A DNA stretch of 64,000 nt. Origin: Roseomonas fluvialis. Its GTDB lineage: Bacteria > Pseudomonadota > Alphaproteobacteria > Acetobacterales > Acetobacteraceae. Made by a program: the position numbers and the translations under genes. Positions 18,921 to 26,783 of the stretch are shown piece by piece (positions within the stretch are counted from its first letter, which is position 1; each line of letters begins with the position of its first letter). The stretch is taken from positions 5,109,001 to 5,173,000 of the forward strand of contig NZ_AP025637.1 in NCBI RefSeq assembly GCF_022846615.1, given 5' to 3'. Below the pieces are notes generated by a model. The model was not told the DNA's origin. It searched no databases and saw nothing but the letters and a program-made list of their open reading frames with translations.

Positions 18921-20852
18921 CTATCCGACCTTGTTCTCGATCAGCTCCTGCACCACGCCGGGGTCGGCGAGGGTGGAGGTGTCGCCGAGGCCCTCGGTCT
19001 CGTTCGCCGCGATCTTGCGCAGGATGCGGCGCATGATCTTGCCGGAGCGAGTCTTGGGCAGGCCGGGCGCCCACTGGATGGCGTCGGGTGTCGCGATCGG
19101 GCCGATCTCCTTGCGCACCCAGGCGACCAGTTCCTTGCGCAGTACCTCGGTCGGGTCGATGCCGGCCTTCAGCGTGACATAGGCGTAGATGCCCTGGCCC
19201 TTGATGTCGTGCGGCATACCCACGACGGCGGCTTCCGCCACGGCGGGATGCGCGACCAGCGCGGATTCCACCTCCGCCGTGCCCATGCGGTGGCCGGCGA
19301 CGTTGATCACGTCGTCCACGCGCCCGGTGATCCAGTAGTAGCCATCGGCATCGCGCCGCGCGCCGTCGCCGGTGAAGTACATGCCCGGGAAGGTCGAGAA
19401 ATAGGTCTGCCCGAAGCGCGCATGGTCGCCATAGATGGTGCGCATCTGCCCCGGCCAGGAATCGAGCAGCACCAGGTTGCCCTCGGTGGCACCCTCGAGG
19501 ATCTTCCCCTCGCTATCGACGATGGCGGGCTTCACGCCCGGCAGCGGCAGCGTCGCCGACCCGGGCTTCTGCGCGACGGCACCGGGCAGCGGCGAGATCA
19601 GGATGCCGCCCGTCTCGGTCTGCCACCAGGTGTCGACGATGGGGCAGCGGCTGTCGCCGACCACGCGGTAGTACCACAGCCAGGCTTCCGGATTGATCGG
19701 TTCGCCCACGCTGCCGAGGATGCGGATGCTGCTCCGGTCGTGCTTCTTCACCGGCGCCTCGCCGTCGCGCATCAGCGCACGGATGGCAGTGGGCGCGGTG
19801 TAGAAGATGTTGACCTTGTGCTTGGCGCAGACCTGCCAGAAGCGGCCATTGTCGGGCCAGGACGGCACGCCTTCGAACATCAGCGTGGTCGCGCCATTCG
19901 CGAGCGGGCCATAGACGATGTAGGTGTGCCCGGTCACCCAACCCACGTCCGCGGTGCACCAGTAGATCTCGCCGTCGCGGTAGTCGAAGACGTTCTCATG
20001 CGTGAAGGACGCCCAGACCATGTAGCCGCCGGTGGTGTGCAGCACGCCCTTCGGCTTCCCGGTGGACCCCGATGTATAGAGGATGAACAGCGGATCCTCG
20101 GCGTTCATCGGCTCGGGCTCGCAGGTGGTGCCCTCGCCGGCGGTGATCGCGTCCCACCAGTGGTCGCGGCCCGCCATCATGTCGACCGCACCGCCGGTGT
20201 TCTTCGCCACGATCACGCTGCGGATCGACGGGCAGGACAGCAGCGCCTCGTCCGCATTGGCCTTGAGCGGCACCTTGCGGCCACCACGCCGGCCTTCATC
20301 GGCGGTGATCAGCATCGCGCAGTCGGAATCCTGGATGCGGGACGCCAGGCTGTCGGGCGAAAAGCCGCCGAAGACGATGGAATGGATCGCGCCGACGCGC
20401 GCGCAGGCCAGCATCGCGACCGCCGCCTCCACGATCATCGGCAGGTAGATGCAGACGCGGTCGCCCTTGCTGATACCCAGGCGCCGCATGGCGTTCGCCA
20501 ACTGGCACACGCGCGCATGAAGTTCGCGATACGTCACCTTCGCGTCGGTGTTCGGATCGTCGCCTTCCCAGATGATGGCCACCTGGTCGCCGCGTGTGGC
20601 GAGGTGGCGATCGAGGCAGGAGACCGAGGCGTTCAGCACGCCATCCTCGAACCACTTGATCGAGACGTCGCCGGTGAAGTCGACCGCCTTGATCTTCGTC
20701 GGCGCCGTCATCCAGGCGATGCGGTTCATCTCGGTGCGCCAGAAGGCGTCGGGGTCGCGCGCCTCGGCGGCCACCATCGCCTCGCGCTTCGCGGCATCGA
20801 TGCGCGCCCGCGCGGCGATTTCCGGCTTCACCGCAATGAGTTCGTCCGCCAT
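18921..20852 (-). CDS. acs: Acetyl-CoA synthetase
   Basis: Converts acetate, ATP and CoA to acetyl-CoA. The 643-residue length is typical for Acs. Landmarks are the N-terminal [13 protein letters not shown], the loop [24 protein letters not shown], the acetate-pocket segment [36 protein letters not shown], and [15 protein letters not shown] near the C-terminus with the lysine that is acetylated in regulated Acs proteins. ATG 20852. An FNR/FixK-like box lies 60 bases upstream and an imperfect 11-bp hairpin (20863-20890) overlaps the leader. A small unknown gene follows. Confidence 0.96.
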   Translation of the reverse strand: MADELIAVKPEIAARARIDAAKREAMVAAEARDPDAFWRTEMNRIAWMTAPTKIKAVDFTGDVSIKWFEDGVLNASVSCLDRHLATRGDQVAIIWEGDDPNTDAKVTYRELHARVCQLANAMRRLGISKGDRVCIYLPMIVEAAVAMLACARVGAIHSIVFGGFSPDSLASRIQDSDCAMLITADEGRRGGRKVPLKANADEALLSCPSIRSVIVAKNTGGAVDMMAGRDHWWDAITAGEGTTCEPEPMNAEDPLFILYTSGSTGKPKGVLHTTGGYMVWASFTHENVFDYRDGEIYWCTADVGWVTGHTYIVYGPLANGATTLMFEGVPSWPDNGRFWQVCAKHKVNIFYTAPTAIRALMRDGEAPVKKHDRSSIRILGSVGEPINPEAWLWYYRVVGDSRCPIVDTWWQTETGGILISPLPGAVAQKPGSATLPLPGVKPAIVDSEGKILEGATEGNLVLLDSWPGQMRTIYGDHARFGQTYFSTFPGMYFTGDGARRDADGYYWITGRVDDVINVAGHRMGTAEVESALVAHPAVAEAAVVGMPHDIKGQGIYAYVTLKAGIDPTEVLRKELVAWVRKEIGPIATPDAIQWAPGLPKTRSGKIMRRILRKIAANETEGLGDTSTLADPGVVQELIENKVG

Positions 20853-20862
20853 GGACCGGTCT

Positions 20863-20890
20863 CCCTGACCAGATGTGTTTCTGGCCAGGG
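20863..20890. repeat. Hairpin in the acs leader
   Basis: CCCTGACCAGA and TCTGGCCAGGG form an 11-bp stem with one mismatch around a short TGTGTT loop, 10-40 bases upstream of the acs start. It could influence initiation or mRNA stability; no direct evidence. Confidence 0.4.
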
Positions 20891-20905
20891 ATTTGCCGCA
20901 GCGGT

Positions 20906-20919
20906 TTGATTCAGGTCAA
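20906..20919. promoter_or_regulatory. FNR/FixK/Anr-like box upstream of acs
   Basis: TTGATTCAGGTCAA matches TTGAT-N4-RTCAA (CRP/FNR superfamily, FNR/FixK subgroup) at every defined position. It is centred 60 bases before the acs ATG, where an activator or repressor could act. The opposite side (20985-21026) only carries the end of another leftward gene, so acs is the only likely target. Confidence 0.5.
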
Positions 20920-20978
20920 CCTTGGCCGTCCAGACGCATGGATTCGGCGCCATCTCCCGAACGCGGGTCCGCCCGCCC

Positions 20979-21004
20979 GGCGGGGGCCGGGCGGGCGGGG
21001 GAGC
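20979..21004. terminator. GC hairpin after the PT-rich protein gene
   Basis: GCCCGCCCGG and CCGGGCGGGC pair perfectly around a short G-rich loop, just beyond the stop codon of the leftward gene at 21026. There is no T-run, so the terminator call is positional. Confidence 0.45.
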
Positions 21005-21025
21005 AGGGTCAGGGAGAGAGCAGGG

Positions 21026-21376
21026 TCAGTTGGTGCGCACCGGCGCCGGCGCTGCGGGCGTCGCCTGGCTGCGCTGGTCGGTGCGCGGCGCGGGCGTGCC
21101 GGCCTGCGGCGCGGCGGGTACGGCCGGGCGCTGCGCGGTGCCGGCCGCGGCGCCACCCGGGTTGGCCGGCGTGGCGGGGCGCGCGGCCTGGGGCGCGGGC
21201 GTGGTGGGCGCCGAGGCGTGCGGCGCCGGCGTGGTCACCGCGGGGCGCGCCGGCGCGGTGGTGCCGGGCGTGGCCTGGCCGGACGCGGTGCTGGGGCTGG
21301 TGCCCTGGGCGAAGCCGCTGCCCGCGATGAGCATCAGGCCGGTGGCGAGAAAGGCGGTGCGGTAGGTCTGGCGCAT
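21026..21376 (-). CDS. Secreted Ala/Pro/Thr-rich protein
   Basis: A 116-residue exported protein. MRQTYRTAFLATGLMLIAGSGFAQ is a Sec signal peptide, and the rest is an unstructured Ala/Pro/Thr/Gly-rich chain with APxP and TPAP repeats. AGGAGGA a few bases before ATG 21376 supports the start. Such chains are seen in periplasmic or cell-wall spacer proteins; no catalytic domain is present. Codon use alone could mimic this in GC-rich DNA, but signal peptide plus strong ribosome-binding site argue for a real gene. Confidence 0.65.
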   Translation of the reverse strand: MRQTYRTAFLATGLMLIAGSGFAQGTSPSTASGQATPGTTAPARPAVTTPAPHASAPTTPAPQAARPATPANPGGAAAGTAQRPAVPAAPQAGTPAPRTDQRSQATPAAPAPVRTN

Positions 21377-21532
21377 CTGGTCCTCCTGTGTTGGTCCGAG
21401 CGCAAGACCAAGAAGACCCTGCGGGCGCGTCGGCCGAAGGGCGGCGGCAAGGTGCTTTCGGGGCGATCGCGGCGGCGCCGCGGCAGGCGTGGCAGGATCG
21501 CGGCAGGGACGCAGCGCCGCGATGGCGCGCAG

Positions 21533-21892
21533 CTACAGCCCCGCATCCTCGGGCACCAGCACCCGCCCCTGGTCATCGATGCGATGCGGCACGGCTTCCA
21601 GCGATTCGCCGTAGCAGGGGCCCGACGTGCAGAACCCGTCCTCGATCCGAAAGCGCGCACCATGCGTCGAGCAGATGATGTTCTGCTTCTTCCCATCCAG
21701 GAACCGGTCCGGCACCGGGTCCAGCGGCACGCCGATATGCGGGCAGGAATTCACGTAGACCCACACGCGATCCCCGCGCCGCACCGCGAACAGCCCGGTG
21801 AAGGCGCCCGGCACGGCCGGAAAGCCCTTCGACTGCCCATCCGGAATATCCGCCAGCGCACACAGCACGCGTTCGGCCACGACCGGCTTCAC
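21533..21892 (-). CDS. Rieske [2Fe-2S] ferredoxin-like protein
   Basis: A 119-residue soluble Rieske protein. The cluster ligands are CPH at 50-52 (Cys50, His52) and CSTH at 74-77 (Cys74, His77), with the usual 21 residues between. GTG 21892 overlaps the stop of the EVE gene (GTGA), so it is the third gene of a coupled yciI-EVE-Rieske operon. No signal peptide or membrane anchor, so it is cytoplasmic, more like dioxygenase-type ferredoxins than the bc1 subunit. The partner reductase or oxygenase is not in the window. Confidence 0.85.
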   Translation of the reverse strand: MKPVVAERVLCALADIPDGQSKGFPAVPGAFTGLFAVRRGDRVWVYVNSCPHIGVPLDPVPDRFLDGKKQNIICSTHGARFRIEDGFCTSGPCYGESLEAVPHRIDDQGRVLVPEDAGL

Positions 21893-22308
21893 TTGCCCTT
21901 CCACCCGCCCATCTTCGCCAGCACCTTCCAGTGCTCGGCCGAGATCGGCATGACCGACAGCCGCGACATGCGCACCAGCGCGATGCCCTCCAGCTTCGGC
22001 TCCGCCTTGATGGCCGCGAGCGTCACCGCCTTGGGCACCGGCCCGACCGCCTTCATGTCCACGCAGACCCACGGGCTGCCCGCCTCGGCGGTGGGGTCGG
22101 GGTAGGCCTCGCGCACCACCTCGACCACGCCCACGATCTCCTTGCCGATGTTGGAGTGGTAGAAGAAGGCGCGGTCGCCCTTCGTCATCGCGATCAGGTT
22201 GGCCTTGGCCATGTGGTTGCGCACGCCGGTCCAGGGCTCGACCCCGTTTGCCACCTGCTGGTCCCAGGAAAACGCATCCGGTTCCGACTTCACCAGCCAG
22301 TGCTTCAT
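21889..22308 (-). CDS. EVE domain protein
   Basis: A 139-residue protein composed of one EVE domain, a PUA-related fold that binds modified bases. The start MKHWLVKSEPDAFSWDQ, WTGVRNHMAKANL and GDRAFFYHSNIGKEIVGVVEV are characteristic. ATG 22308 overlaps the yciI stop by 4 bases and its own stop overlaps the Rieske start. In alphaproteobacteria EVE genes often sit beside yciI-type genes; the cellular role of this stand-alone form is not established. Confidence 0.9.
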   Translation of the reverse strand: MKHWLVKSEPDAFSWDQQVANGVEPWTGVRNHMAKANLIAMTKGDRAFFYHSNIGKEIVGVVEVVREAYPDPTAEAGSPWVCVDMKAVGPVPKAVTLAAIKAEPKLEGIALVRMSRLSVMPISAEHWKVLAKMGGWKGK

Positions 22309-22598
22309 TCGGCGAGCACCCCGTCCCTGAACACGATGCGATAGGGGTTGATCGACACCCGCGCGAAGCAGCCGGCGCGGGCGAAGGGATCGCCCTCGGT
22401 CAGGGCATCGACCGCGGCACGGTCGGGCGCATCGACCACGCGGACCGATCCGATGGAATTGCCCTCCGCATCCATGATCGGGCCGGCCAGCACGAGCATG
22501 GCGCGATGCCGCTCCAGCCAGGCGATATGCGCATCCCGCACCGCGCGGCGCGTCGCGGCCATGCCGGGCTTGTCCTCGATCGTCACGGCAAACAGCAT
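22305..22598 (-). CDS. YciI-like protein
   Basis: A 97-residue protein of the YciI/DGPF superfamily (ferredoxin-like alpha+beta fold). MLFAVTIEDKPG, HIAWLERHRAMLVLAGPI, GSVRVVDAPDRAAVDAL and DPFARAGCFARVSINPYRIV follow the family pattern with the conserved His and the DPF segment. ATG 22598 is preferred over GTG 22604 because family members begin MLFAV. First gene of the yciI-EVE-Rieske operon, divergent from ccmC. Confidence 0.85.
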   Translation of the reverse strand: MLFAVTIEDKPGMAATRRAVRDAHIAWLERHRAMLVLAGPIMDAEGNSIGSVRVVDAPDRAAVDALTEGDPFARAGCFARVSINPYRIVFRDGVLAE

Positions 22599-22721
22599 CG
22601 CCACCCCCCGGCGCGCCCCGCCGCAGCGCCATGCGTCGAGGTAGCCCCGCCCGCGGCCGGCATCAACAGCCCTCCGCGGCGAGGCCCGAAGGGGGCGGGT
22701 TCCCGGCGGACTCTCCGGCGC

Positions 22722-22739
22722 TTACGTGACAGCACGTAA
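22722..22739. promoter_or_regulatory. Palindrome TTACGTG-ACAG-CACGTAA, possible operator
   Basis: Perfect 7-bp dyad with a 4-base spacer, located between the divergent yciI operon (start 22598) and the ccm operon (start 22793). Size and symmetry suit a dimeric helix-turn-helix regulator. It lies 54 bases from the ccmC start. The regulator is unknown. Confidence 0.4.
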
Positions 22740-22792
22740 CGGTCGGCTGACACCGACTTCAACAAACCGAGCCGATCCCCTAGGTTGGGGGC

Positions 22793-23590
22793 GTGGATGG
22801 ACGCCTGACTGCCGGCACCGGAGCCACCGACGCGCCGAGAACGGCTGCGCGGAGCCTCCACCGTTTTGCCAATCCCGGCCGCTTCCTGCGGGCGACAGGC
22901 AGGCTCATGCCGTTCCTCTGGGCGGCCGCGCTGCTGGTGCTTGGTGCCGGCTTGCTCTGGGGCCTGGTGCTGTCGCCGCCCGACTGGCAGCAGGGCGAGA
23001 CCGTGCGGATCATGTACGTGCACGTGCCGATGGCCTGGCTGGCCATGGGCGGCTACACGGGCCTCGCGGTGCTTTCCATCATGTCGCTGATCTGGCGCCA
23101 CCCGCTGGCGGACCTGACGGCGCGCGAACTCTCGCCGGTCGGCGCCGCCGCCACCGCGCTGTGCCTGGCCACCGGCAGCCTCTGGGGCAAGCCCATGTGG
23201 GGCACCTGGTGGGTGTGGGATGCGCGGCTGACATCCGTGCTGGTGCTGTTCTTCCTGTGGCTCGGCCACGCCGCGCTGGTGCGCGCCTTCGACGACCCGG
23301 AGCGCGGCGCGAAGGCCGGCGCCATCCTCGCGCTGGTGGGCATCATCAACGTGCCGATCGTGAAGTTCTCGGTCGACTGGTGGAACACGTTGCACCAGCC
23401 GGCATCCGTGACCCGGCTGGACGCACCCGGCATGCACGTGGACATCCTGTATCCGCTGCTGACCTGCGCGATCGGCTTCTCGTTGCTGTTCGGCGCGGTG
23501 GTGCTGGCGCGCACGCGCGCCGCGGTGATGGAACGCCGTGTCCGCGCGCTGCAACTGGCCCGCGCGCGGCGCGAGGACGCGGTGGCATGA
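22793..23590 (+). CDS. ccmC: Heme exporter CcmC (cytochrome c maturation)
   Basis: Inner-membrane heme handling protein of 265 residues that loads heme onto CcmE at its periplasmic tryptophan-rich loop. Six hydrophobic segments are visible. The WWD-type motif reads WGTWWVWDARLTS, and heme-ligand histidines are expected in MYVHVPMAW and WWNTLHQPAS. GTG 22793 starts the frame; the ATG overlapping it in another frame leads to a stop. It opens the ccmCDEFGHI operon; ccmA and ccmB are not in the window. The stop overlaps ccmD (ATGA). Confidence 0.95.
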   Translation: MDGRLTAGTGATDAPRTAARSLHRFANPGRFLRATGRLMPFLWAAALLVLGAGLLWGLVLSPPDWQQGETVRIMYVHVPMAWLAMGGYTGLAVLSIMSLIWRHPLADLTARELSPVGAAATALCLATGSLWGKPMWGTWWVWDARLTSVLVLFFLWLGHAALVRAFDDPERGAKAGAILALVGIINVPIVKFSVDWWNTLHQPASVTRLDAPGMHVDILYPLLTCAIGFSLLFGAVVLARTRAAVMERRVRALQLARARREDAVA

Positions 23591-23730
23591 CCCTCCACTG
23601 GTGGCACATCACGGCGTCCTACGTGCTGGTGCTGGGCACCTTCGGCGCGCTGGCGATCGGCGCCGCGCTGCGCCATCGCGCGGCGAAGCGGCTGCTCGCG
23701 ACGCTCGATCCCCGGGGGGATCGAGCGTGA
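23587..23730 (+). CDS. ccmD: CcmD, small heme-exporter subunit
   Basis: A 47-residue single-pass inner-membrane protein (HWWHITASYVLVLGTFGALAIGAALRH) with a basic cytoplasmic tail, the normal size and shape for CcmD, which helps release holo-CcmE from CcmABC. ATG 23587 overlaps the ccmC stop. Its last codons lie inside a perfect hairpin followed by a T-run (23701-23736), so the gene end doubles as a terminator. Confidence 0.9.
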   Translation: MTLHWWHITASYVLVLGTFGALAIGAALRHRAAKRLLATLDPRGDRA

Positions 23731-23736
23731 GTTTTT
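23701..23736 (+). terminator. Intrinsic terminator overlapping the end of ccmD
   Basis: ACGCTCGATCCCC (23701-23713) pairs perfectly with GGGGATCGAGCGT (23716-23728), followed by GAG and TTTTT at 23732-23736. The hairpin covers the last nine ccmD codons and its stop. It lies inside the ccm operon, so it is either an attenuator or separates ccmCD from ccmE-I. Confidence 0.75.
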
Positions 23737-24076
23737 CTGTGCCCTCAGGCGCCGGGCGCGGCCATCCGGCCGCTTGGCTTGCGCGCCCTGAGCTGGAGCG
23801 CCCGGCGCGGCGGGCGGTCTGGGCGCGGTCGCGCCGTGCGCTCCCGGATCGCGCGGTGCGCGATCCGAGTCTTTTTGCGCCCGCAATTGCGGGACGCGAT
23901 CCGCACGGCATGGCAAAGCGCGCGCCCCAGGCCCCGAACCCTTTCGGATTGCGCAGCGATCCGGGAGCACGAATGCGCGACCGCGCCCAACCTGCCCGCC
24001 GCGCCTGGCGCACCAGTGCGTGGCGCGAAGCCAAGGCCGGTGGATGCCGGCCGCCCGGCGTCTGAGAGGTCACGCA
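23731..24076. other. 346-base gap in the ccm operon filled by an inverted repeat
   Basis: Between ccmD and ccmE. Apart from the terminator T-run it is occupied by the 257-base inverted repeat described at 23776-24032, then the ccmE ribosome-binding site (GAGAGG near 24065). No gene is supported here; the open frames across it are by-products of the repeat. Confidence 0.7.
23776..24032. repeat. GGCGCGGTCGCGCC family, full inverted-repeat copy
   Basis: Two roughly 80-base arms (23776-23855 and 23951-24032) are imperfect reverse complements. Both contain GGCTT at the outer end, GCGCGGCGGGC, GGGCGCGGTCGCGC and CTCCCGGATCGC in order. The centre holds TTTTT and the palindrome CCGCAATTGCGG. Single arms recur at 15126-15205 and 53953-54030. 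As RNA the element would fold into one long stem between ccmD and ccmE. Confidence 0.75.
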
Positions 24077-24589
24077 GTGACACACAAAAAGAAGCGCCGC
24101 CTGATGGTCCTGCTGCTGGCCGGCCTCGGCCTCGGCACCGCCACCGCCCTGACCCTGACGGCCTTCCAGGACAACATCGTCTTCTTCTTCTCGCCCTCCG
24201 ACGTGTTGGCGAACAAGCCCTCGGCCGACCGCGCCTTCCGCCTCGGCGGGCTGGTCGAGGCCGGGTCCGTCGAACGCCGCACCGGCTCCGACGGCCGCCC
24301 CGCCGCCACCTTCCGCGTGACCGACGGCGCACAGGCCATCAGCGTCACCTACTCCGGCGTGCTGCCCGACCTGTTCCGGGAAGGCCAAGGCGTCGTCACC
24401 CTCGGCCGCCTGCTGCCCGACGGGACCTTCCGCGCAAGCGAAGTGCTGGCCCGCCACGACGAAACCTACATGCCCCCCGAAGTCGCCGACGCGCTGCGCC
24501 GCGCCGGCCACTGGAACCCCGCCGACGGCGCGGCACCACCGGCGGAGACATGGAACACGGCCCCACGACCGGGACGGAGCGGCGGATGA
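24077..24589 (+). CDS. ccmE: Heme chaperone CcmE
   Basis: Periplasmic membrane-anchored heme chaperone of 170 residues. After KKKRR it has one N-terminal membrane helix (MVLLLAGLGLGTATALTLTAF), then the OB-fold domain. The covalent heme ligand His127 lies in the conserved HDETYMPPE motif (His127, Tyr131). The C-terminal tail is flexible and Ala/Pro-rich. GTG 24077 with GAGAGG upstream is the chosen start. It receives heme from CcmC and hands it to CcmF. A multi-hairpin element follows 16 bases after the stop. Confidence 0.95.
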   Translation: MTHKKKRRLMVLLLAGLGLGTATALTLTAFQDNIVFFFSPSDVLANKPSADRAFRLGGLVEAGSVERRTGSDGRPAATFRVTDGAQAISVTYSGVLPDLFREGQGVVTLGRLLPDGTFRASEVLARHDETYMPPEVADALRRAGHWNPADGAAPPAETWNTAPRPGRSGG

Positions 24590-24604
24590 TGCGGGCGGCG
24601 CCGG

Positions 24605-24796
24605 TGCGCGTGGGGCTCGGCCAGGGGGCGCTGCCCCCTGGACCCCGCCGTGAATGGGCAGGGATGACGGAGGGGCTCACGCGCGCGCCCTCGATCACGC
24701 GCGCGACCTGCCCCTCCCTCATCCCTGCCCATCAATCCCGCGGGTCTGGGAGGCCGCAGCCTCCCAGCGGGGGGTCCGGGGGGCTGGCTCCCCGAC
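24605..24796 (+). repeat. Multi-hairpin 3'-UTR element, copy A (ccmE-ccmF)
   Basis: Begins 16 bases after the ccmE stop. In order: 9-bp hairpin 24621-24641; GGACCCCGCCGTGA linker; central stem 24654-24676 with 24710-24732 (22 of 23 pairs), whose loop holds two CACGCGCGCG copies; 9-bp hairpin 24746-24767 (CTGGGAGGC/GCCTCCCAG); GGGGGGTCCGGGG spacer; terminal G/C hairpin. It ends about 29 bases before the ccmF start. No transposase or clear target duplication. Confidence 0.85.
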
Positions 24797-24824
24797 ATAC
24801 CCACCGCCACCGGAGCGCCCTCGC

Positions 24825-26783
24825 ATGATCCCCGAGCTCGGTCACTTCGCGTTGGCCCTGGCCTGTATCCTTGCCGTCGCGCAATCGGTGTTGCCCATTG
24901 TGGGTGCGCATCGGCGGGATCTGCGCTGGATGGCGACGGCGGGGCCCTTGGCGGCGGGCCAGTTGGTGTCGGTGGCGGTGGCCTTCGGCTGCCTGTTGTG
25001 GGCCTTCGCGGTGAACGACACGACGGTGTCGAACGTCGTGCAGAACAGTCATTCGGCCAAACCGATGATCTACAAGCTGTCCGGCGCCTGGGGGAACCAC
25101 GAGGGGTCGATGGTGCTCTGGGTCCTGATCCTCGCGCTGTGCGGCGCGGCGGTGGCGGGCTTCGGGCGTGACCTTCCTTCCGCACTGAAGGCACGCGTCA
25201 TCGGCGTGCTGGGCTGGGTCGGGGTGGGCTTCCTGCTGTTCATCATCCTGACGTCCAACCCCTTCGACCGCATTTGGCCGCCGCCGCCGGACGGGCAGGG
25301 CCTCAATCCGGTGCTGCAGGACATCGGCCTCGCGCTGCATCCGCCGATGCTCTACCTCGGCTATGTCGGCTATGCGGTGACCTTCGCCTTCGCCGTGGCC
25401 GCGCTGCTGGAAGGGCGCGTGGACGCCGCCTGGGGGCGCTGGGTGCGTCCATGGTCGCTGATGGCCTGGTCGTTCCTGACGCTCGGCATCGCGCTGGGGT
25501 CCTGGTGGGCCTATTACGAACTGGGCTGGGGCGGCTACTGGTTCTGGGACCCGGTCGAGAACGCCTCGCTGCTGCCCTGGCTGGTGGGCGCGGCGCTGCT
25601 GCATTCCGCGATCGTGGTCGAGAAGCGCGACGCGCTGAAGATCTGGACCGTGCTACTGGCGATCATGGCGTTCGCCATGAGCCTGCTCGGCACCTTCCTG
25701 GTGCGTTCAGGCGTGCTGAACAGCGTGCACGCATTCGCCAACGACCCGACGCGCGGCGTGTTCATCCTCGCGCTGCTGATGATCTACGTCGCCGGCGCCT
25801 TCGCGATCTTCGCCTGGCGCGCGCACAAGCTGGCACCGACCGGCATCTTCGCGCCGATCTCGCGCGAGGGCGCGCTGGTGCTCAACAATCTGCTGCTGTG
25901 CTCGATCGCCGCGGTGGTGCTGGCCGGCACCCTATGGCCGATGTTCGCCGACATCCTCACCGGCGCGAAGATCTCGGTGGGCCCGCCCTTCTTCAACACC
26001 GCGACCGCTCCGCTGGCGATCCCGCTGGTGCTGGCCATGCCGATCGGCGCGATGCTGCCCTGGAAGCGCGGCGATGTATGGGCGGCGCTGCAACGGCTGT
26101 GGTGGGCGGCCTGCGCCGCGCTCGCAATCGGCTTCTTCTACCTGGCGGCCATGGGCTACCCGGTGTGGCCCGCCATCGGCATGGCGCTGGCAGCCTGGCT
26201 GGTGGTGGGCGCCAGCGCCGACGTGGCCGACCGGATCGCACTGTTCCGCCGCCCGCACCAGGCCTGGCAACGCGCTCGCGGCCTGCCGCGCGCGGCCTGG
26301 GGCGCCGCCATCGCGCATGCCGGGATGGGCGTGACCATCGCCGGCGTGGCAGGCATGGGCATCGCCACCGATACGCTCATCGCACTCAAGCCCGGCGAGA
26401 GCACGCGCCTTGCGGGCTACGAATGGCGCCTCGACAGCCTGACCGACGCGACCGGCCCGAACTACACCGCGCGTCGCGCCACCGTGACCATCTCGCGCGA
26501 CAGCGCCGTGGTCACGGTGCTGGAGCCCGAACGCCGCACCTTCACGGTGGACCGCCAGACCACCACCGAAGCCGCCATCCACACCAACGCCATGCGCGAC
26601 CTGTACGCCGTGCTCGGCGAGGAACGCGACGGCGCCGGCGTGCTCCGCCTGCACCACAACCCCCTCGCGCCCTGGATCTGGTTCGGGTCGATCATCATGG
26701 CGCTCGGCGCCGGGCTGTCGCTGTCCGACCGCCGCATGCGCGTGTCCGCCCCCGCCCCCAAAGGCGCGGCAGCCCCGGCATGA
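24825..26783 (+). CDS. ccmF: Cytochrome c heme lyase subunit CcmF
   Basis: Large inner-membrane subunit (652 residues, normal length) of the CcmFH(I) lyase that attaches heme to apocytochrome c. About fifteen helices; the WWD motif reads WGGYWFWDPVENASLLPWL. Conserved ISIGxPFF-type and IAVGPPFFN-type segments (KISVGPPFFNT) and a periplasmic C-terminal domain (GYEWRLDSLTDATGPNYTARRA) are present. ATG 24825 has GGAG at acceptable spacing and matches the family N-terminus MIPELGHFAL. Stop overlaps ccmG (ATGA). Confidence 0.96.
   Translation: MIPELGHFALALACILAVAQSVLPIVGAHRRDLRWMATAGPLAAGQLVSVAVAFGCLLWAFAVNDTTVSNVVQNSHSAKPMIYKLSGAWGNHEGSMVLWVLILALCGAAVAGFGRDLPSALKARVIGVLGWVGVGFLLFIILTSNPFDRIWPPPPDGQGLNPVLQDIGLALHPPMLYLGYVGYAVTFAFAVAALLEGRVDAAWGRWVRPWSLMAWSFLTLGIALGSWWAYYELGWGGYWFWDPVENASLLPWLVGAALLHSAIVVEKRDALKIWTVLLAIMAFAMSLLGTFLVRSGVLNSVHAFANDPTRGVFILALLMIYVAGAFAIFAWRAHKLAPTGIFAPISREGALVLNNLLLCSIAAVVLAGTLWPMFADILTGAKISVGPPFFNTATAPLAIPLVLAMPIGAMLPWKRGDVWAALQRLWWAACAALAIGFFYLAAMGYPVWPAIGMALAAWLVVGASADVADRIALFRRPHQAWQRARGLPRAAWGAAIAHAGMGVTIAGVAGMGIATDTLIALKPGESTRLAGYEWRLDSLTDATGPNYTARRATVTISRDSAVVTVLEPERRTFTVDRQTTTEAAIHTNAMRDLYAVLGEERDGAGVLRLHHNPLAPWIWFGSIIMALGAGLSLSDRRMRVSAPAPKGAAAPA

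Noticed and set aside
23731-24065. Open frames between ccmD and ccmE as extra ccm genes
   Set aside because: The encoded peptides are repeat translations (WARSRRALPDRAV recurs at other repeat copies in unrelated contexts) and have no motifs.
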